Shown here piece after piece: positions 25,401-37,990 of a stretch of 64,000 nucleotides of DNA. The notes below the pieces were generated by a model, which saw only the letters and a list, made by a program, of their open reading frames with translations, made no database searches and was not told the origin of the DNA. This stretch comes from Capitella teleta (Eukaryota; Annelida; Polychaeta; Capitellidae): contig KB302654.1 in assembly GCA_000328365.1 (NCBI GenBank), positions 93,569-157,568 on the forward strand, given 5' to 3'. Position 1 is the first letter of the stretch. Every line of letters begins with the position of its first letter. Made by a program: the position numbers and the translations under genes.

Positions 25401-27903
25401 AAAGCTCCGAATGGAGCCCCGAATTGCTGGGACAATAGTGAAGATGCATTGCTTCTATGAGGGAGATTGGTTTGTGTGGTGGAGAGCGAGAGTGGGTGGC
25501 AGAGACAATATGTACGGAGATGACATACATGATGACATTATTCGGCATTGAAACCAGAGTTGGTTAATTTGCATTGTTGTTGCGTTCCTCAAGGGTTATT
25601 AAAGTAATAAGTGATAAACCCAACATGTTCATTACATAGCAGTCAGCTGCAGATGACTTTGTACAGCAGATGTTTTCTCTTAACAGGCAGCCAGACTCGA
25701 GCAAACTAATCAATAAAAACCCCAAAGACAGACTTAGAAGCATTCAAGCATTTGGACATCGTCCTGTGTCTTCCAGGGTGATGGCTATAGCAGGTCACTT
25801 CTATTTTTAAGTCACGTTGGATTTTGGTCTTAACTGCGCGGTGGGAGCGGGGCTTACAATCGGTGTTAGCACCTTAAAAATGCAATGCCCCGAGTAATCC
25901 AATCAGCTGTAAGATTAGAGAAGAAAAAAAGGATAAAATTGCGATTGCATCTTTGGTTGCTTGTGCGATCTCATTTGTGTCCTATGGTTGCAAGAATACA
26001 ACGTGATCAGCTCGCCCTCAGCCAGCATTATTTTAGCAGCAGAGCAAAGGGCAGATTCCCTTGCAGATGATGAGTTCTTCCCGAGAGAGTCATCCATCGT
26101 TCAAATCTAGATCGGCGTAGACACGCAAGGGCACGACATGGACACTTTGAGTGGCTGAAATGAACAATGGGTCATTATGATAAGGGGTCAGAAAATCAGT
26201 ATATAAATCATGTGTACGATGCCAGGAACGTCGCATTTGCATAATATTCTATGACTTTTTAGCCACCAATGTAGTTGGTGGCCGACCTCTCAATCAAAGA
26301 GCGACGGTGCATCGTTTATGAGAAGCAATCAAGGTCAATATTCAAGTGTACAATAACTGCGGGAGACTTCATAATCGCCAACAGACGCGGGAACTTCACA
26401 CAAGAAAGTCTGATGCAATTTGAAGGTCATGGACTCAATGGGGCGTCTGTTTATTTATAGTATTGATACATGTTCATGTCATATACTCAGGTTGCAACCT
26501 TTTCACTCAGTAACCATCGTGTTATTTGCGGATTGTTGTTCGTAACACAGTTTGTAGAAGTGTTGTTGCATTTATATTTCCTCGGGATAAACATGCCGGT
26601 TTATCATTACCGGTAATACTCCGTTTGCAGGTTTTCGTGATTAATGAATTCACGTATGTCGAGCACACCTGTGTGAACTCACTTGACCTGTGTCTGCTCT
26701 GTGAATTCACAACCACTAAAATCAATGACCAGAAATAATTATCAGACAAATGTGTCGCCAATAAATCAGATATTTCGCATTTATAGCATTATATAAAATC
26801 TCTAAGATTAACGTCAGTAAAAGATTATTCATGAAAGTGGAAAACTTGACTGAAATTTTGTATCAAAACGAATGCCAACTCAGTAAACGGTATTCTAATG
26901 GATTAATTGCTCGTTAACTCCTGTCAATTTCTTGTAATGAAAAAAAAAAATGGTGATTACCTTTGGTTGCTCAGAATAATTTCCTATGCATGTGTAAAAT
27001 CTCCTTTGAAACCGAATACGTCGTACGATCCGCGGAGAACATGCCCCAGGGCAACAGACAAACAAAACCATTGGCCGCGGGCACAAATTTTATTTGCACA
27101 CGCAAACGGAAACAACGAGTTGTAGTGTGGCGGAAAATCTTGCGGCCGTGGCCTATGGCCTATATTATTATAACATTATCATAAAAAAAAATGACCTGCA
27201 ATAAATGTAATGCATATCTGAACGAATTTGGGGTAGCCTTTGCTATTGGCTTCCGAAAGAAGAAAAAAAAAAAAAACAAGAATAGTTCAATTATTAATAA
27301 TTCAATCATGAATTGAGCCAATTCAAAGGACTGACCCTCATAGACCACGGGGCTTGTTACTGGAGCCGGGACATCGTTAGTATTTCAACAAATTGCAACA
27401 AAGTACGTGATGGAAACAAAAGAATGTTGATGGTAGCGATTGTGATAATTAATGGCAGAGTGGTTAAAGGGAAGAGGATGCAATGTTTGACTGCATCGAT
27501 TATGCCAATCGAGTTGTTGTGCGAATGAGTCGGGGAATTTGAGAGTAGATTATGTTGGTTTTTTCTTCTTCTTTTTTTTTTTTTTTTTTTTTTTTTGTTT
27601 TTTTTGTTTTTGCTGTTTTATTTTGCGTAATTTGTTTTGTTGTCTCGTTGGAGAGAATTGCATACTGGGCCCCTGGAGAAGATTAGGCTTCCGTTGGTGA
27701 ACCGAGAACAGTGGATGAAGCGAAATTATCATAATGCCAAATTGCTTATCAGAATTTAATCTTGCATTTCACTTCCTTTTTTTCTATTTTTAGATTCTAG
27801 TCCAGCGACTCCAATATGAGTGAAACTGACACGGGTAAGTTTGCTTTGGAAATGTATGAATAACCAACTATATGTTTCAGAACAAGGGGTGGCTGGACCA
27901 TGA
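22467..27903. other. Intergenic downstream of Kv1
   Basis: Probable Kv1 3' untranslated sequence, then spacer. A C-run lies near 24269 and a T-rich run at 27571-27596. Frames of 60-86 codons show no domain. No gene seen. Confidence 0.5.
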
Positions 27904-28105
27904 ACATTCAGAAGAGGAGTGCAACGAAGCTGCCTGCTGTCTCCACTGCTTTTAGCGACTCTGCAGAAACAAGGAGGCCAAGGAAAGATTAGAAGAAGTA
28001 AAGATAGGAGGACACTCAATCGAAGCTCTGAGATATGCACACGATCAGGCGATAACAGCAAACCCGGCAAGGGGGCTTCACGACGTCATCACAAAAGCTA
28101 AATGA
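27904..28105 (+). mobile_element. Non-LTR (LINE) reverse transcriptase fragment, decayed
   Basis: Two adjacent frames carry successive RT motifs. From 27916 the frame reads GVQRSCLLSPLL, matching the GVRQGCxLSPLLF motif. After a frameshift, the frame from 27983 reads KIGGHSIEALRYAHDQ, matching the IGG...LRYADD catalytic motif with the first aspartate replaced by His. A stop at 28103-28105 ends it. Only about 200 bp is recognisable. The spacing between motifs is shortened, implying an internal deletion. It is a dead remnant; the clade cannot be fixed from this piece. Confidence 0.7.
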
Positions 28106-28382
28106 AGCGTTGCCAAATGATGTACATACGCCGGATGAGAATACCGCCCCTTCGAAGACGCTAGACCGTGACCACTCTTCATTCCCAAGGGCAGATCAGC
28201 TGAAGGAGAAACTGTCTCAGAAGAAAGAAGGTTGAAATCGACCAACTGAAAGGCAGAAGATTGGTCTCCACATTTATTGCTTGGTGCAAATATTTTGAAG
28301 CTGATTGGCCCATAAGTATTAGATTGTTGCCAAGAGTAGCTATCGCTCAGTTTACTTAGAAATGCATTGAAAATCTCGTGAA

Positions 28383-28413
<31 letters not shown>

Positions 28414-29044
28414 GAGATTCCAGCCATACAAACACATAAAATACTGATAGATTAAACTATTTGTAGATATGAGTTATTTAATACATAATTATGCAGTCGC
28501 AGTTCGCAAATAAATTGATGACATATTGAAACAGAAGTTATGTATCGGATGCCCATGTACGATTCTTCTATACAAGTTGACGATCGAGGGTTGCAGGGTT
28601 TTAATATGGAAGTTTCGAATGTGCAGGTGTGGCTTATTGTGTTGGTGCGATTATTGCAGATGTATAACACCGAAGGCTGCCCAAAAAGCTCATAGATAAT
28701 CTCCATTATTCATGAAAACAATAAGAAATCAATAAGGAAATATTGAGGCATAATACACAGAGACATGCATCGCAGTTCGTGAAATCATAACGCATTCAAG
28801 GCATCGTTGCCGAAATGATGCTTTTATCTCTCAGTGGCTGGTTACCATTACAGACCAGGCAATAGAGATTACTAGCATAATCTTATCGATCGGTGGACAT
28901 CTTCATTCACATTACGAAGAAGCGATGATTTAGAAGAAATACTTCAAAAGGCTCGGTAATCATAATGCTAGTTTTGTGCAGTCAGCCCTTTATGTACCGG
29001 TTCTCTGTTAGCTTTAATGATTCATAACGTTTCTCGATCCATTT
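28106..29044. other. Intergenic, no gene seen
   Basis: A 28-T tract at 28386-28413 and one CATAACGCA at 28786-28794. No recognised coding sequence. The stretch ends at an assembly gap. Confidence 0.5.
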
Positions 29045-29094
29045 NNNNNNNNNNNNNNNNNNNNNNNNNNNNNNNNNNNNNNNNNNNNNNNNNN
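29045..29094. other. Assembly gap (50 N)
   Basis: Exactly 50 N, the same size as the second gap, so probably a placeholder of unknown true length. The LINE on its right side is interrupted by it. Confidence 0.99.
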
Positions 29095-30051
29095 CAGCCG
29101 AAGATATCTCCCTCAATAGCGGTTCTGCCAACATAAAACCAACGAAAGTGGCTAAAACTCTTGGTGCTCTCTTTGACCGCCATCTAACCATGCAGAACCA
29201 GGTTGGCCATGTGGTGGAAAGCGCCTACTTTTCATCTTCGAAGGATCGCGAAAGTACGTCAATATCTCTCAGCAAAAGCAAGCGCACTAGCGCTGCATGC
29301 CATCGTGATTTCAAGACTCGATTACCATAATGGCCTCCTCCTTGCTCATCCAAAATGCCAAATACGTCGGCTACAGATGACGCAAAACAGTGCCGCGCGA
29401 ATTCTAACAAGAAATCCTAAACGTGACCACATAATACCTGTTATAGCGTCACTGCATTGGCTCCCAGTGGAGAAGCGGATCCAGTTCAAAGTTTAATGCA
29501 ACATCCACAATGCTCTGCACTCTGAGTCAGCTCCAGAATGTTTAAACGAATTTTGCGAGCCTTACCATCCATTCAGGCCACCGATATCGTCCGACGATGC
29601 TTTTATGCTGAAAACACATCCTTCACAAAATGTGTACGGGGCACGGTCGATGGTGTGTGAAGGAACCAAGATACAGAATTCTCTACCAAGAGAGTTACGA
29701 GTGCCGCAGCCATCGCCGTCTTTCAAGAAGAAATGTTATGTTTTGTCAATGTTACATAGCCTAACATTTAAATTCATATCTTAGCATTCTGTGTATTTAA
29801 ATATTACGTCTCAGGATATTCCAGTGCAGTGACTTTCTCGACCAGGAAGAGGACGGGCTCTTGCCATCATGCCATGGTTTTCCCACGTGTGAAATTGTAC
29901 TGTGCACCCATGACTCTCTTACCCTTGTGCATTTTTTGTTTAATGCATGTAGTTTTCTTTTATGTCAAGCGCAAAGAAACTTTATCCTATAATTGTAAAT
30001 TTTGCGCTATATAAAAGAATAAATTATTATTACTTTTATTATTATTATTAA
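29095..30051 (+). mobile_element. CR1/L2-type LINE, 3' portion
   Basis: The C-terminal end of a non-LTR retrotransposon ORF2. The frame after the gap reads KTLGALFDRHLTMQNQV, then shifts to the frame containing RRIAKVRQYLS, SRLDYHNGLL, QNSAARILT and SLHWLPVEKR, the hallmark distal RT/C-terminal signature of CR1/L2 clades. A TAA interrupts near 29494, and the frame then continues as ALHSESAPECLNEF to a final TAG near 29784. The tail includes GCGCTATATAAA and ends in a (TTA)n microsatellite at about 30026-30051, the L2-like 3' end. At least one frameshift and one stop make it non-functional. The upstream part is lost in the gap. Confidence 0.85.
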
Positions 30052-30772
30052 ATTACCATAATACCTTCTGCAATCGTGAAAAAAAAAATATTGTTGAATT
30101 TTTAAGAGTCGTTAAAAGGGATTCAGAGGCGGATTGTGGCGGCTTCGAAATCGACATTCGTGTCCATTTCAGTCTTCGAAAAGAGAAAGAAAACTGCTTT
30201 TTCATCCAAAACTCACCCAGACAATAATTTTATGCATAGACTTGTCGATTTCCTCTCGGATTCCACTTCGGATATTTACAATTATTTAAATAAAACAAGG
30301 CATTATTACTTGTTATGGACGAGGAATAGCATGGTTAAAAATACTTAAAACTTAACACTTAAAAGAAAAAATATATCATGAACAAAATTATCCGATTCCA
30401 GGGGTTAAATTGCCAGGTATCGAATAGTCTTTTACCTGTATTACAATTCTCGGAATGGCGTGACCATATTTAGGTGTTTAAATAACTTGATTATGCTATG
30501 CCTATGTTTAAAAGGTAAACTCACCATTGGCTCAATCAAGGTAATTGATTAACGGTCAGTCTGCGTGTATGCCGCTGAAAATAAATCATGTTGCAATTTC
30601 GTCCGGGTCGATCTTCCTTGAGCTCACCTTCACTGTTAACTTAGCTGGCCTATATACCCTTGAGGACCACGATGAACTACGTGGAAAACGGAGCGTTCAA
30701 TCAACAAATAAAACAACTCAAAAATTGGTTCAAAGCATACCTGCATTTTCCAGGGTAATTCTGGCACCAATA
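30052..30772. other. Intergenic, no gene seen
   Basis: AT-rich spacer between the LINE tail and a transposon-like terminus. No domain in the short frames. Confidence 0.5.
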
Positions 30773-30804
30773 TACAGGGTGATTCAAAAGTTTATTTACA
30801 TGTA
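30773..30804 (+). mobile_element. Mariner-like terminal sequence (left orientation)
   Basis: Begins TACAGGGTGATTCAAAAGTT, preceded by TA, as expected for a Tc1/mariner-type end. Thirty of 32 bases match the reverse complement of 58241-58272. No matching right end lies within a few kb, so this may be a truncated element or one end of something much larger. Confidence 0.55.
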
Positions 30805-31165
30805 ATGGAGATCTTTCGACTATGCTATTTTCTCATAAATTATGCGTTATATCCTCCAAAAAAATTATAGTTTACTTTTGGAGTAACCTAGTATATTTTA
30901 TGTTAAAGGTTTGCAGCCTCTTTACTGGATCATTTTATCGCTGATATTCCAGAAATACATCATTATAGCCACGCCGCCTCTCATATTCGTCGTTCGAATT
31001 AGAGCAGCAAAAGTTGTAGATAAACATGCATTCACAATGACGTTATCGTCGAAACTGCAGCTTCAAATAATGTATACATGCGTATTCAATAAACATGTAG
31101 ATGATGATGATAGTGATAGGGATTTACGGCTCCACTCAACCCATTCGGATAATACGGGTGCCAGA

Positions 31166-31256
31166 AAAGAAAGCCCGGGACCGGGGTTCCCCCTACTTTT
31201 ATCGATAAATCCCAAGGGTTCTTTATCCTGCATACCACCATAGACAGTAGTACACA
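31166..31256 (+). repeat. Dispersed ~90-bp repeat, copy 1
   Basis: Shares GGACCGGGGTT, AATCCCAAGGGTTCTTT, CCTGCATAC and ACCAT with 52457-52543 in the same orientation and order, with scattered mismatches. The family is unknown to me. It could be a SINE or LINE tail fragment. Confidence 0.7.
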
Positions 31257-31989
31257 GTAATAAACATATATGTATTCGTATTCAATAAGCATTCATATAA
31301 TGTTTGTTTTAAGATGCTTAGGACACTATAGGTAATAATATCAAGCGTATTAGTCATCAAATGGGATCTTCTCATTTCAATGATTCAGTAATCTGGTCTC
31401 ATCTACATGGTCACAAGAACCTTTGTTGCGAAGTTGTTTTGTATAAAGTGTAATTTTGACAAAATATTGTGAAAAATGTATGCATTAAATATTTACTATT
31501 ACAAACACAATGTGGACCATTCTATACCAGAACATGCATCCCACAAACGATTATATGTCGTAAATGTTATCGCAAATATTGTTGCTCATACTAGCTGTTT
31601 GCATTTCTCGATGGAGTGCGATTTAATATAAGTAATATCTTAACATAACAGTCTAACACACACCCAAACATTGTATATCAAATTAAGAACCAAATTAAAA
31701 AATCCTCAGTCCGAAAAGAGCCTCATACATTGATATGTTCAAATAATAAATTGACTTAATTCAGGTGGAGAATGCATTACTGATTTACAATCAGTGTCTT
31801 TTGACTGACTGGTTTCTGTCCATCCCAAGAGGCAAATTCATCAGATTGGCATATCACGATGGTATGTGGAAACTATATTGTACTCTGCAATAATATTGTT
31901 ACACAACAGGCCATGATGTCAGACATGTCTGGAAAAACAGACCTCCTGTCCTGTCTTAACACGTCGGTCTTATTCTATATCCTTGAAAG

Positions 31990-32815
31990 CAATTAACAGG
32001 TACATGCATTCTCAGTGCGGATGTGCTACCAATTAACAGTATATTGCTGATGTAAGGTTTGTATATAAAAGACGAGTGAGTTTGAGGAACTTTATTCTTA
32101 CTTCCTTGGTCGAGATGTCCAGCAGTTTTCTTCAGCAGATTGGATATCTCTCGCCCTTCAACCGTCGATCTTGCAGAATGAAGTCTGCACCTCAGCATAC
32201 CCAAGACAGCAACCAAGAGACAAAAATGAAGAAGACAAGAGAACGCACTAAGCAGCGAAGAGATGTGAGAGCAATATGCCAAAGACCTGCGTGGGGGAAG
32301 TTCCTGAAAACAGACAAAACGCCATCATCTGCAACACGAAGCAACAGACGCAAACTGCTGAAGCACAGGAAACTTTCACGCGAACAAGCGGCTCCTTCAG
32401 TCCTCACAAGTAGGAAAGTCCACGAAACACAATTCGACAAATGAAACAGAATTTGCGCAAACCTCTTTGAAAATCGTCAACGGAATCCGAATTGAGCCAC
32501 TGACAGAAGAAGAAGTGCAAGCAATCAGAACAATCAAATCGAAAGGCGACAGAATGGCTGAGCCAAAATTCCCTCTTTCAGGATGCAACAGTATATCAGA
32601 AGATAGTTTATCCGTTCAGAACAGCAATAGGCGGAGGGCTGAGATGCAAAAATCACTGAGTGAAGGACTCAAACTATGGGACAAGTTCGTTGCGAGAAAG
32701 TAATGCATGAATTGCAAAATAAAAACTTCAGTTTGAAATTAATCTTTATGGTTATTTCTGAAACACGGTATCATCATGGCTTTACGCAGTAATCATCGTA
32801 ACAATATCATCCTTT
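31990..32815 (+). repeat. ORF-bearing repeat unit of unknown family, copy 1
   Basis: High-identity partner of 56195-57055, which lies inverted 24 kb away. It carries a TATA-like TATATAAAAG at 32062-32071 and an ATG at 32115 that opens a basic 110-codon frame (32115-32444). The homologous C-terminal part is open in another frame at 32467-32703, so the frame is split here relative to copy 2. Similarity is highest across the coding part and decays in the 3' flank, with a shared block around 32757-32810. The protein is lysine/arginine-rich; I recognise no domain. It could be a multi-copy host gene or a transposable unit. Confidence 0.75.
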
Positions 32816-33610
32816 CATGAGGTCTGGATGGGCAGCACAGCACAGCAATGCCTACCACAGCATTGTCCCTGTATACCTCTCATAGTCTGCCTACCACTCC
32901 CCTCAGCACTGCTCTTGTGCCTATCCTAGTCTATCTACCTACCCTGCAGTTAGTCCCGTTGCGTGGTACTACCACGGACGCTGACGTTTTGGAGGCAGTG
33001 ATCATGTTGGTCGATGGGTTTGAGGCAGACTGGTTGCATCTATCATCACTGACAACACGCCAGACATATGGTCAGAGACATTCAGGGATCGGTTGCATTC
33101 ACCGTGAAGCACTAAAGAGATGTTGAGCGTAATAGACATTTCCACCGTTTGCAGGAGGCTCTATTGCCAGAATTCTCGATTGTAGCCACTGAGCTACTGA
33201 TCATGAGCAGCAGCCCCTGATTGAACCTACTGCACTGAAAGGTGGCTGCTGCTTGGTCGAATTCCGTATTCTCGTTTGCTGGTATAGGCCATAGGCCACA
33301 AAATGGAGACCTGCTCTACTACGCGGGCGTTGGCACATGCAGCAAGTGCCCTGGATCGTGTGCGGGGCTGGAAGGCGAGATTGCTAAATCATTGTAAGTG
33401 ATGAAGAGTTGAAGACCCACAATCCGATTGCTGAAGGTTGTTCCAATTGGTGTACAGCATTTGACTTCTTACCTCTATCTGTGTCCATGGTACTGCCGGC
33501 CACTGTGTATATTTTATGGACCTAGATACAGGCGTCCATTATGGTACATATAGCATAAATGGTGCCCCCCTACCTCTTTCAATAAAACAACAGCACCCCC
33601 CCCCACCCTC
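32816..33610. other. Intergenic, no gene seen
   Basis: A 92-codon frame at 32848-33126 has no recognisable domain. Otherwise spacer. Confidence 0.5.
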
Positions 33611-33735
33611 AAAAAAAAATAAAAATAAAATAAAATAAAATAAAATAAAATAAAATAAAATAAAATAAAATAAAATAAAATAAAATAAAATAAAATAAAA
33701 TAAAATAAAATAAAATAAAATAAAATAAAATAAAA
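33611..33735. repeat. (AAAAT)n microsatellite
   Basis: About 125 bp of nearly pure AAAAT pentanucleotide, preceded by a C-run and an A-run. Long and uninterrupted, so likely length-polymorphic. Confidence 0.97.
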
Positions 33736-33882
33736 ACTTATTTCTACTAACGTTCTTCTTTTTGGGATTGAAAAGGCGCAATTGAGAAGTAATTTAGCAG
33801 AATTCCGGAGGTTAATGAAGGGAGGAATTGTTTAGATCTATGGATTGACATGATTGCATTGTAGACAATGTCGGCAGTGTGT

Positions 33883-33921
33883 GTTGCAGACGCAGTGTTG
33901 CAGGCCCACTGCGTCTGCAAC
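33883..33921. repeat. Perfect 15-bp inverted repeat
   Basis: GTTGCAGACGCAGTG at 33883-33897 is exactly complementary to 33907-33921 around a 9-nt spacer. The stem is GC-rich and could form a stable hairpin in RNA or a cruciform in DNA. There is no associated gene and no A/T-rich terminator tract. Confidence 0.9.
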
Positions 33922-35682
33922 AGTGTGAACTGGCAAGTTTCTTTCTATGTTTTGTGTATGCTTCCGGATTGCAGTGTGAGCTGCCATCTAGTGCATTTCG
34001 GAATAATTCGTGTTTCTTAATTTGCATTTTTATTTCTATGACATTCTTGCATGTTTATATCACTTTACAACTGTAATCTATTTTAATCCTTTCATATAAG
34101 TAGGTGCTTTAACATATTCCGATCATATTCCAGGCACCCCTGAGCAATTCTATGGCGCTATAGTCACTTCCCCTGCATGAGTCACCCCAGCGTCTGAAAT
34201 GACAGCCACAAGTCGTTAAAGCCCTCTAAAGCTCCCATGATCTGCTTGGATCGTCATCCTCCCTTCTGGTGTGCCATGATTCCCTATTATCGCCCATGAT
34301 TCACGTGTTGTGTTGGTTTGTTGGGTGATATATGAGGGTCTTGGGATTCAGGTGATTTCAACCCTAGCTGCGTGATGGAAACCCCTGGTTACTCAGCTGC
34401 TGAGTCAGCCAATTTTTGTGAGGTGTTGATGTCATCGGTGATTGTAATGAATTACCTGCAGACAGTTCTGCTGGACCTTCAAAATATGCCCAATTGAGCA
34501 TTTTTTGAAATCTGAATCGAGACTCAAAATGGACAAACTGGTTGATACTCCAGGTCAATGTTAGCATATCCGTATAACGAGGGGGTAAGGTTGAGATGGA
34601 CACTATACCATAGAGGAAGAACATTCGTCTTCTGTGGACATAACGCTCACAAGTGGAAAATCACAGAGTCCTGATATAAAAGGACTGAAATCTTTTGACC
34701 TGACCTGACCTCCAGTGTGCGACTTAATGAAGAAGCAGTTAAACCCCAGCTATCTTTGATCACCCGATTCGATGCTGCTGTTCGTTGCTCCACAGACAAA
34801 GAAGAAACAGACGTCCACTTGTATTGAGTGCAGTTGATTGTGTGCGTTCGTGGCGGATGAGATAGTATTGGACTGATATCGTGATTATAGCTTAATTTAA
34901 GATTAAACACCCCTAGTACGAAACACCCTCTAGTACGAAGTGGAGCTACTACACCAGTCACAAATTAAGGAACCACTCGATTATCATGTTGGGGCAAAGT
35001 TTTGAATCATAACGCACCTCGCAATGGCGCAGTAGTACTTGGAAAGGGATACGAGGAGGCGTAATTAAAGATTGATGCTACAACGATTGTTCAAGCAATT
35101 AGATCTCAATTATTGGTACATATTGTAGGTGCAACAACTACTGTGTTTATTATTTACAATAAGAACAATATTAATTATAACAACAAATAACAAAATCAGC
35201 GATTTTCGGGTGTTGTAAAAGGAGATCCTCCCTCTATACACAGATTTGGTTCACCCATACCTGCACCATTGGAGTCATGTTCTTACATGTACCACGAAAG
35301 GAAGGGGTGAGGGGAGTGCGGAAGGGCGGGGCCACATTGACCTACTTAACCCGAGTGCAGATCTGAGTCTTCCCTGTGGAGTAATGATGCGCGCGCGCCG
35401 CGCATGCGTAATTACCAATAAAGATCCTTTGATGTCAGCGTGCATTCAACGAAACGCTAATGGATGATTTTAAAGAGGGTCGCAGGGAAAACATTGACGG
35501 TGGGGGGATCTGTGGGGGTAGATGCGAGTTGCATTGGTGGGCAGTCGTCATGGGGTAGCATGAGTTCATGGTTGACAATGGATGGTGATGGTGGGGTGGG
35601 AGGGTCGTTGGTTGGAGGCTATTACATAACGACTTACTTCGCAGTATGTACATGGGGCAATGTTCCTGGGGATGGTGGAGTA
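33922..35682. other. Intergenic, no gene seen
   Basis: Contains one CATAACGCA at 35008-35016 and a G-rich patch at 35500-35620. Frames of up to 104 codons on either strand show no recognisable product. Confidence 0.5.
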
Positions 35683-36373
35683 TACAGAGTGGGCCAAAAG
35701 TAGTCTATCTACTTCCTGTTAAAGATCTCAATGCTTTCCAATGATGCTACGCATTTTTGAGAAGGTGTTATAAAACAGATCGCAGTGTAAAAAATCACAT
35801 AAAGATAAGAGAAATAGATACTTGGTATGGTTAGTCTAACATATGTCATACTGCTATTCCTATCATTTCTATTCCAATTTCATCACCATTTATGCCGATT
35901 TATCTCAATTGATTGCGTACACTCATCATTCCGCGATATTCCCACTTTTGGAGGCAAACAGGGCCCGGGACCATGAATAAGTTTCATTGAACGTATAATT
36001 AATGCAACGCTCTCGTACTGCTATTGATTTGTTTGAGAGCGTTATTGCTGTGACGGTAGCACTATTGTTAATCTCTTAAAATCTAAACACAGCAGAGAGT
36101 TTATATTGAAGCACCATATAAGAGATGACATACCTCAATGCTTGTTCAGGGGCTCATTTGATTTTGCTCTCTTCACGATCACTCACCACTCGCATTTAAA
36201 TGTTCCTCCCTCATTCAAAATTAAATTTTTACTCGGTTTCTTTGCATAAATTGGCGCAGAATAACATAGTCAATTCATACCAGGTAGTATTATTGATAAT
36301 TGATATATTTTAACAAATTTTAGAGTTTTGTTTTTAACACGGAGTTGAAAGACGACTTTTGGCGCACTCTGTA
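35683..36373. mobile_element. Tc1/mariner-type MITE, 691 bp, complete ends
   Basis: The left end TACAGAGTGGGCCAAAAGTA and the inverted right end TACAGAGTGCGCCAAAAGTC pair with only two mismatches over the first 20 bp. Imperfect pairing extends to about 42 bp (through TGTTAAA). Both ends abut TA (35681-35682 and 36374-36375), the target duplication of this superfamily. There is no internal open frame of transposase size and no DDE/DDD signature, so it is a non-autonomous element. The interior is AT-rich and not palindromic. Confidence 0.88.
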
Positions 36374-37921
36374 TATATTGCACAAAGTAGTTGTGATTTA
36401 GCAGCAGCAGCATTCTCTCAGGTATGGTGGTGCAAGTCAAGTCGGTAACGCCTCGCCTGCTCCCTACAAACCATCGCCAACAATTAGCTCTTTGATAGTT
36501 TGATCACAAGTTCTTTTTAACAGCCGCAAGTTTGACAGCAAAGCAAAGTCCCGCTTTCGTGCCGCTGCTAAATCGATAAATTTCACCCCCATAATTAACA
36601 AAGGGGCTCCAGCTCTTTTTGGAAATGTTCGAGTGAAATTTAGAGCAATAATTTATGAGGCAAAGTTGAATACCACTCAGTGATTGATGGCACCGGGTGG
36701 CAAGAGACATTGTGCACCGATGACCCTCAATTTGTTGTTTTTATTTCGAGTTGAAAAGAAAAGAAAAAACTTCTTGGCGCCCTGCTGTCGCTGGCTATAT
36801 AACTGCGGTCATGACTGTGTCAGTGGTTGGACTCTGGGAGCAGCAGGGCGAAGGAAACCCGATGCTCGCCCGACTTACAAATTGCTCTGCTTCAGAAAAG
36901 CGCGCACCGAAGGGCTTTTGCCGATAGATTTTCTTCGCAGCCGCACAAGACGAGAAAGAAAAAAAAAATACTCTGTGATATCAAAGGTAGGTTTGCGTTT
37001 TCACAAGTGCTATTAATTGAGGATAGCTAGCCTCTGGAAACATCGTTTTGTTTTGCATTGATGGATAAAGCGAGGATCATTCGAGAAAGAGGTCAGATCG
37101 GGGGATGGAGAAGACACCATAATGGCAAATCCGTTGCTACTAACTTTGTTTGATGTGGTATAGACCGTAACCACTGGTTTCAGGATATATGCTTATATGC
37201 TGGAACCTAGTCGTTGTACAGAGAGGTACACAACACGCTAAAATCAAGTTACTATATGAAGCCGCGTAGTTAGCTAAATATACAGGTAACCATGGAAACA
37301 CATACCAGCATATAAATCTAGAAGTACAACGTGACTAATTGTGATCGATAGCATCGCATTGGGTGTGCCAATGCTGTGTGTATATTTTATTTATATTGCG
37401 CCAGCAGTTATCCCACATTTATAGCACAAAAACAAACTCGAAATAGTATGACACACGTATATTGTATGGATTTCATAATTGAATGATGCACGGGCGTATT
37501 GTTTCCATTTACCGTTTACTTATTTACACACCAATCAAGCCCTGTGTGATAGTAGACTAGTGCCATCTGCCCATATGTCAGCCAAAGAAATGATGGTATC
37601 AATAAATCCCACAATGCATTATATTCCAGTATGATGTTCTGCCCTCTAGTCAATAATGAGTTGCATTGGTAAAAAAAGTGTGTCACCAGCAAAAAGAGTA
37701 GCAGAAGTGTGGGTTTTTTTTTCCATCGTAATTTTAGGTAATTTGATGTTTTCTGTACCTGGGGATAGATTCATTCGTCCAGGTGTTATTCGGCAAGAAT
37801 TACGTAAACAAAAACATGTCTGTGGCGTACTCCTCTCCGGTTTGCTGAAAAATACAGGCCAAAAAAATAAACACCAGCCACTTTGAAATTAACTCATTCA
37901 CAAGTTTCAGCACAAATCACC
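36374..37921. other. Intergenic, no gene seen
   Basis: AT-rich spacer. A 110-codon frame at 36684-37016 has no recognisable domain and overlaps other frames in the same GC-richer patch. Confidence 0.5.
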
Positions 37922-37990
37922 AAGAAGTTAAAAGAAGTTAAAAGAAGTTAAAAGAAGTTAAAAGAAGTTAAAAGAAGTTAAAAGAAGTTT
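37922..37990. repeat. 10-bp tandem repeat (AAAAGAAGTT), about 7 copies
   Basis: Near-perfect decamer array. Degenerate AAGAAGTC copies lie 190-220 bp downstream, which suggests an older, wider array. Confidence 0.95.
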
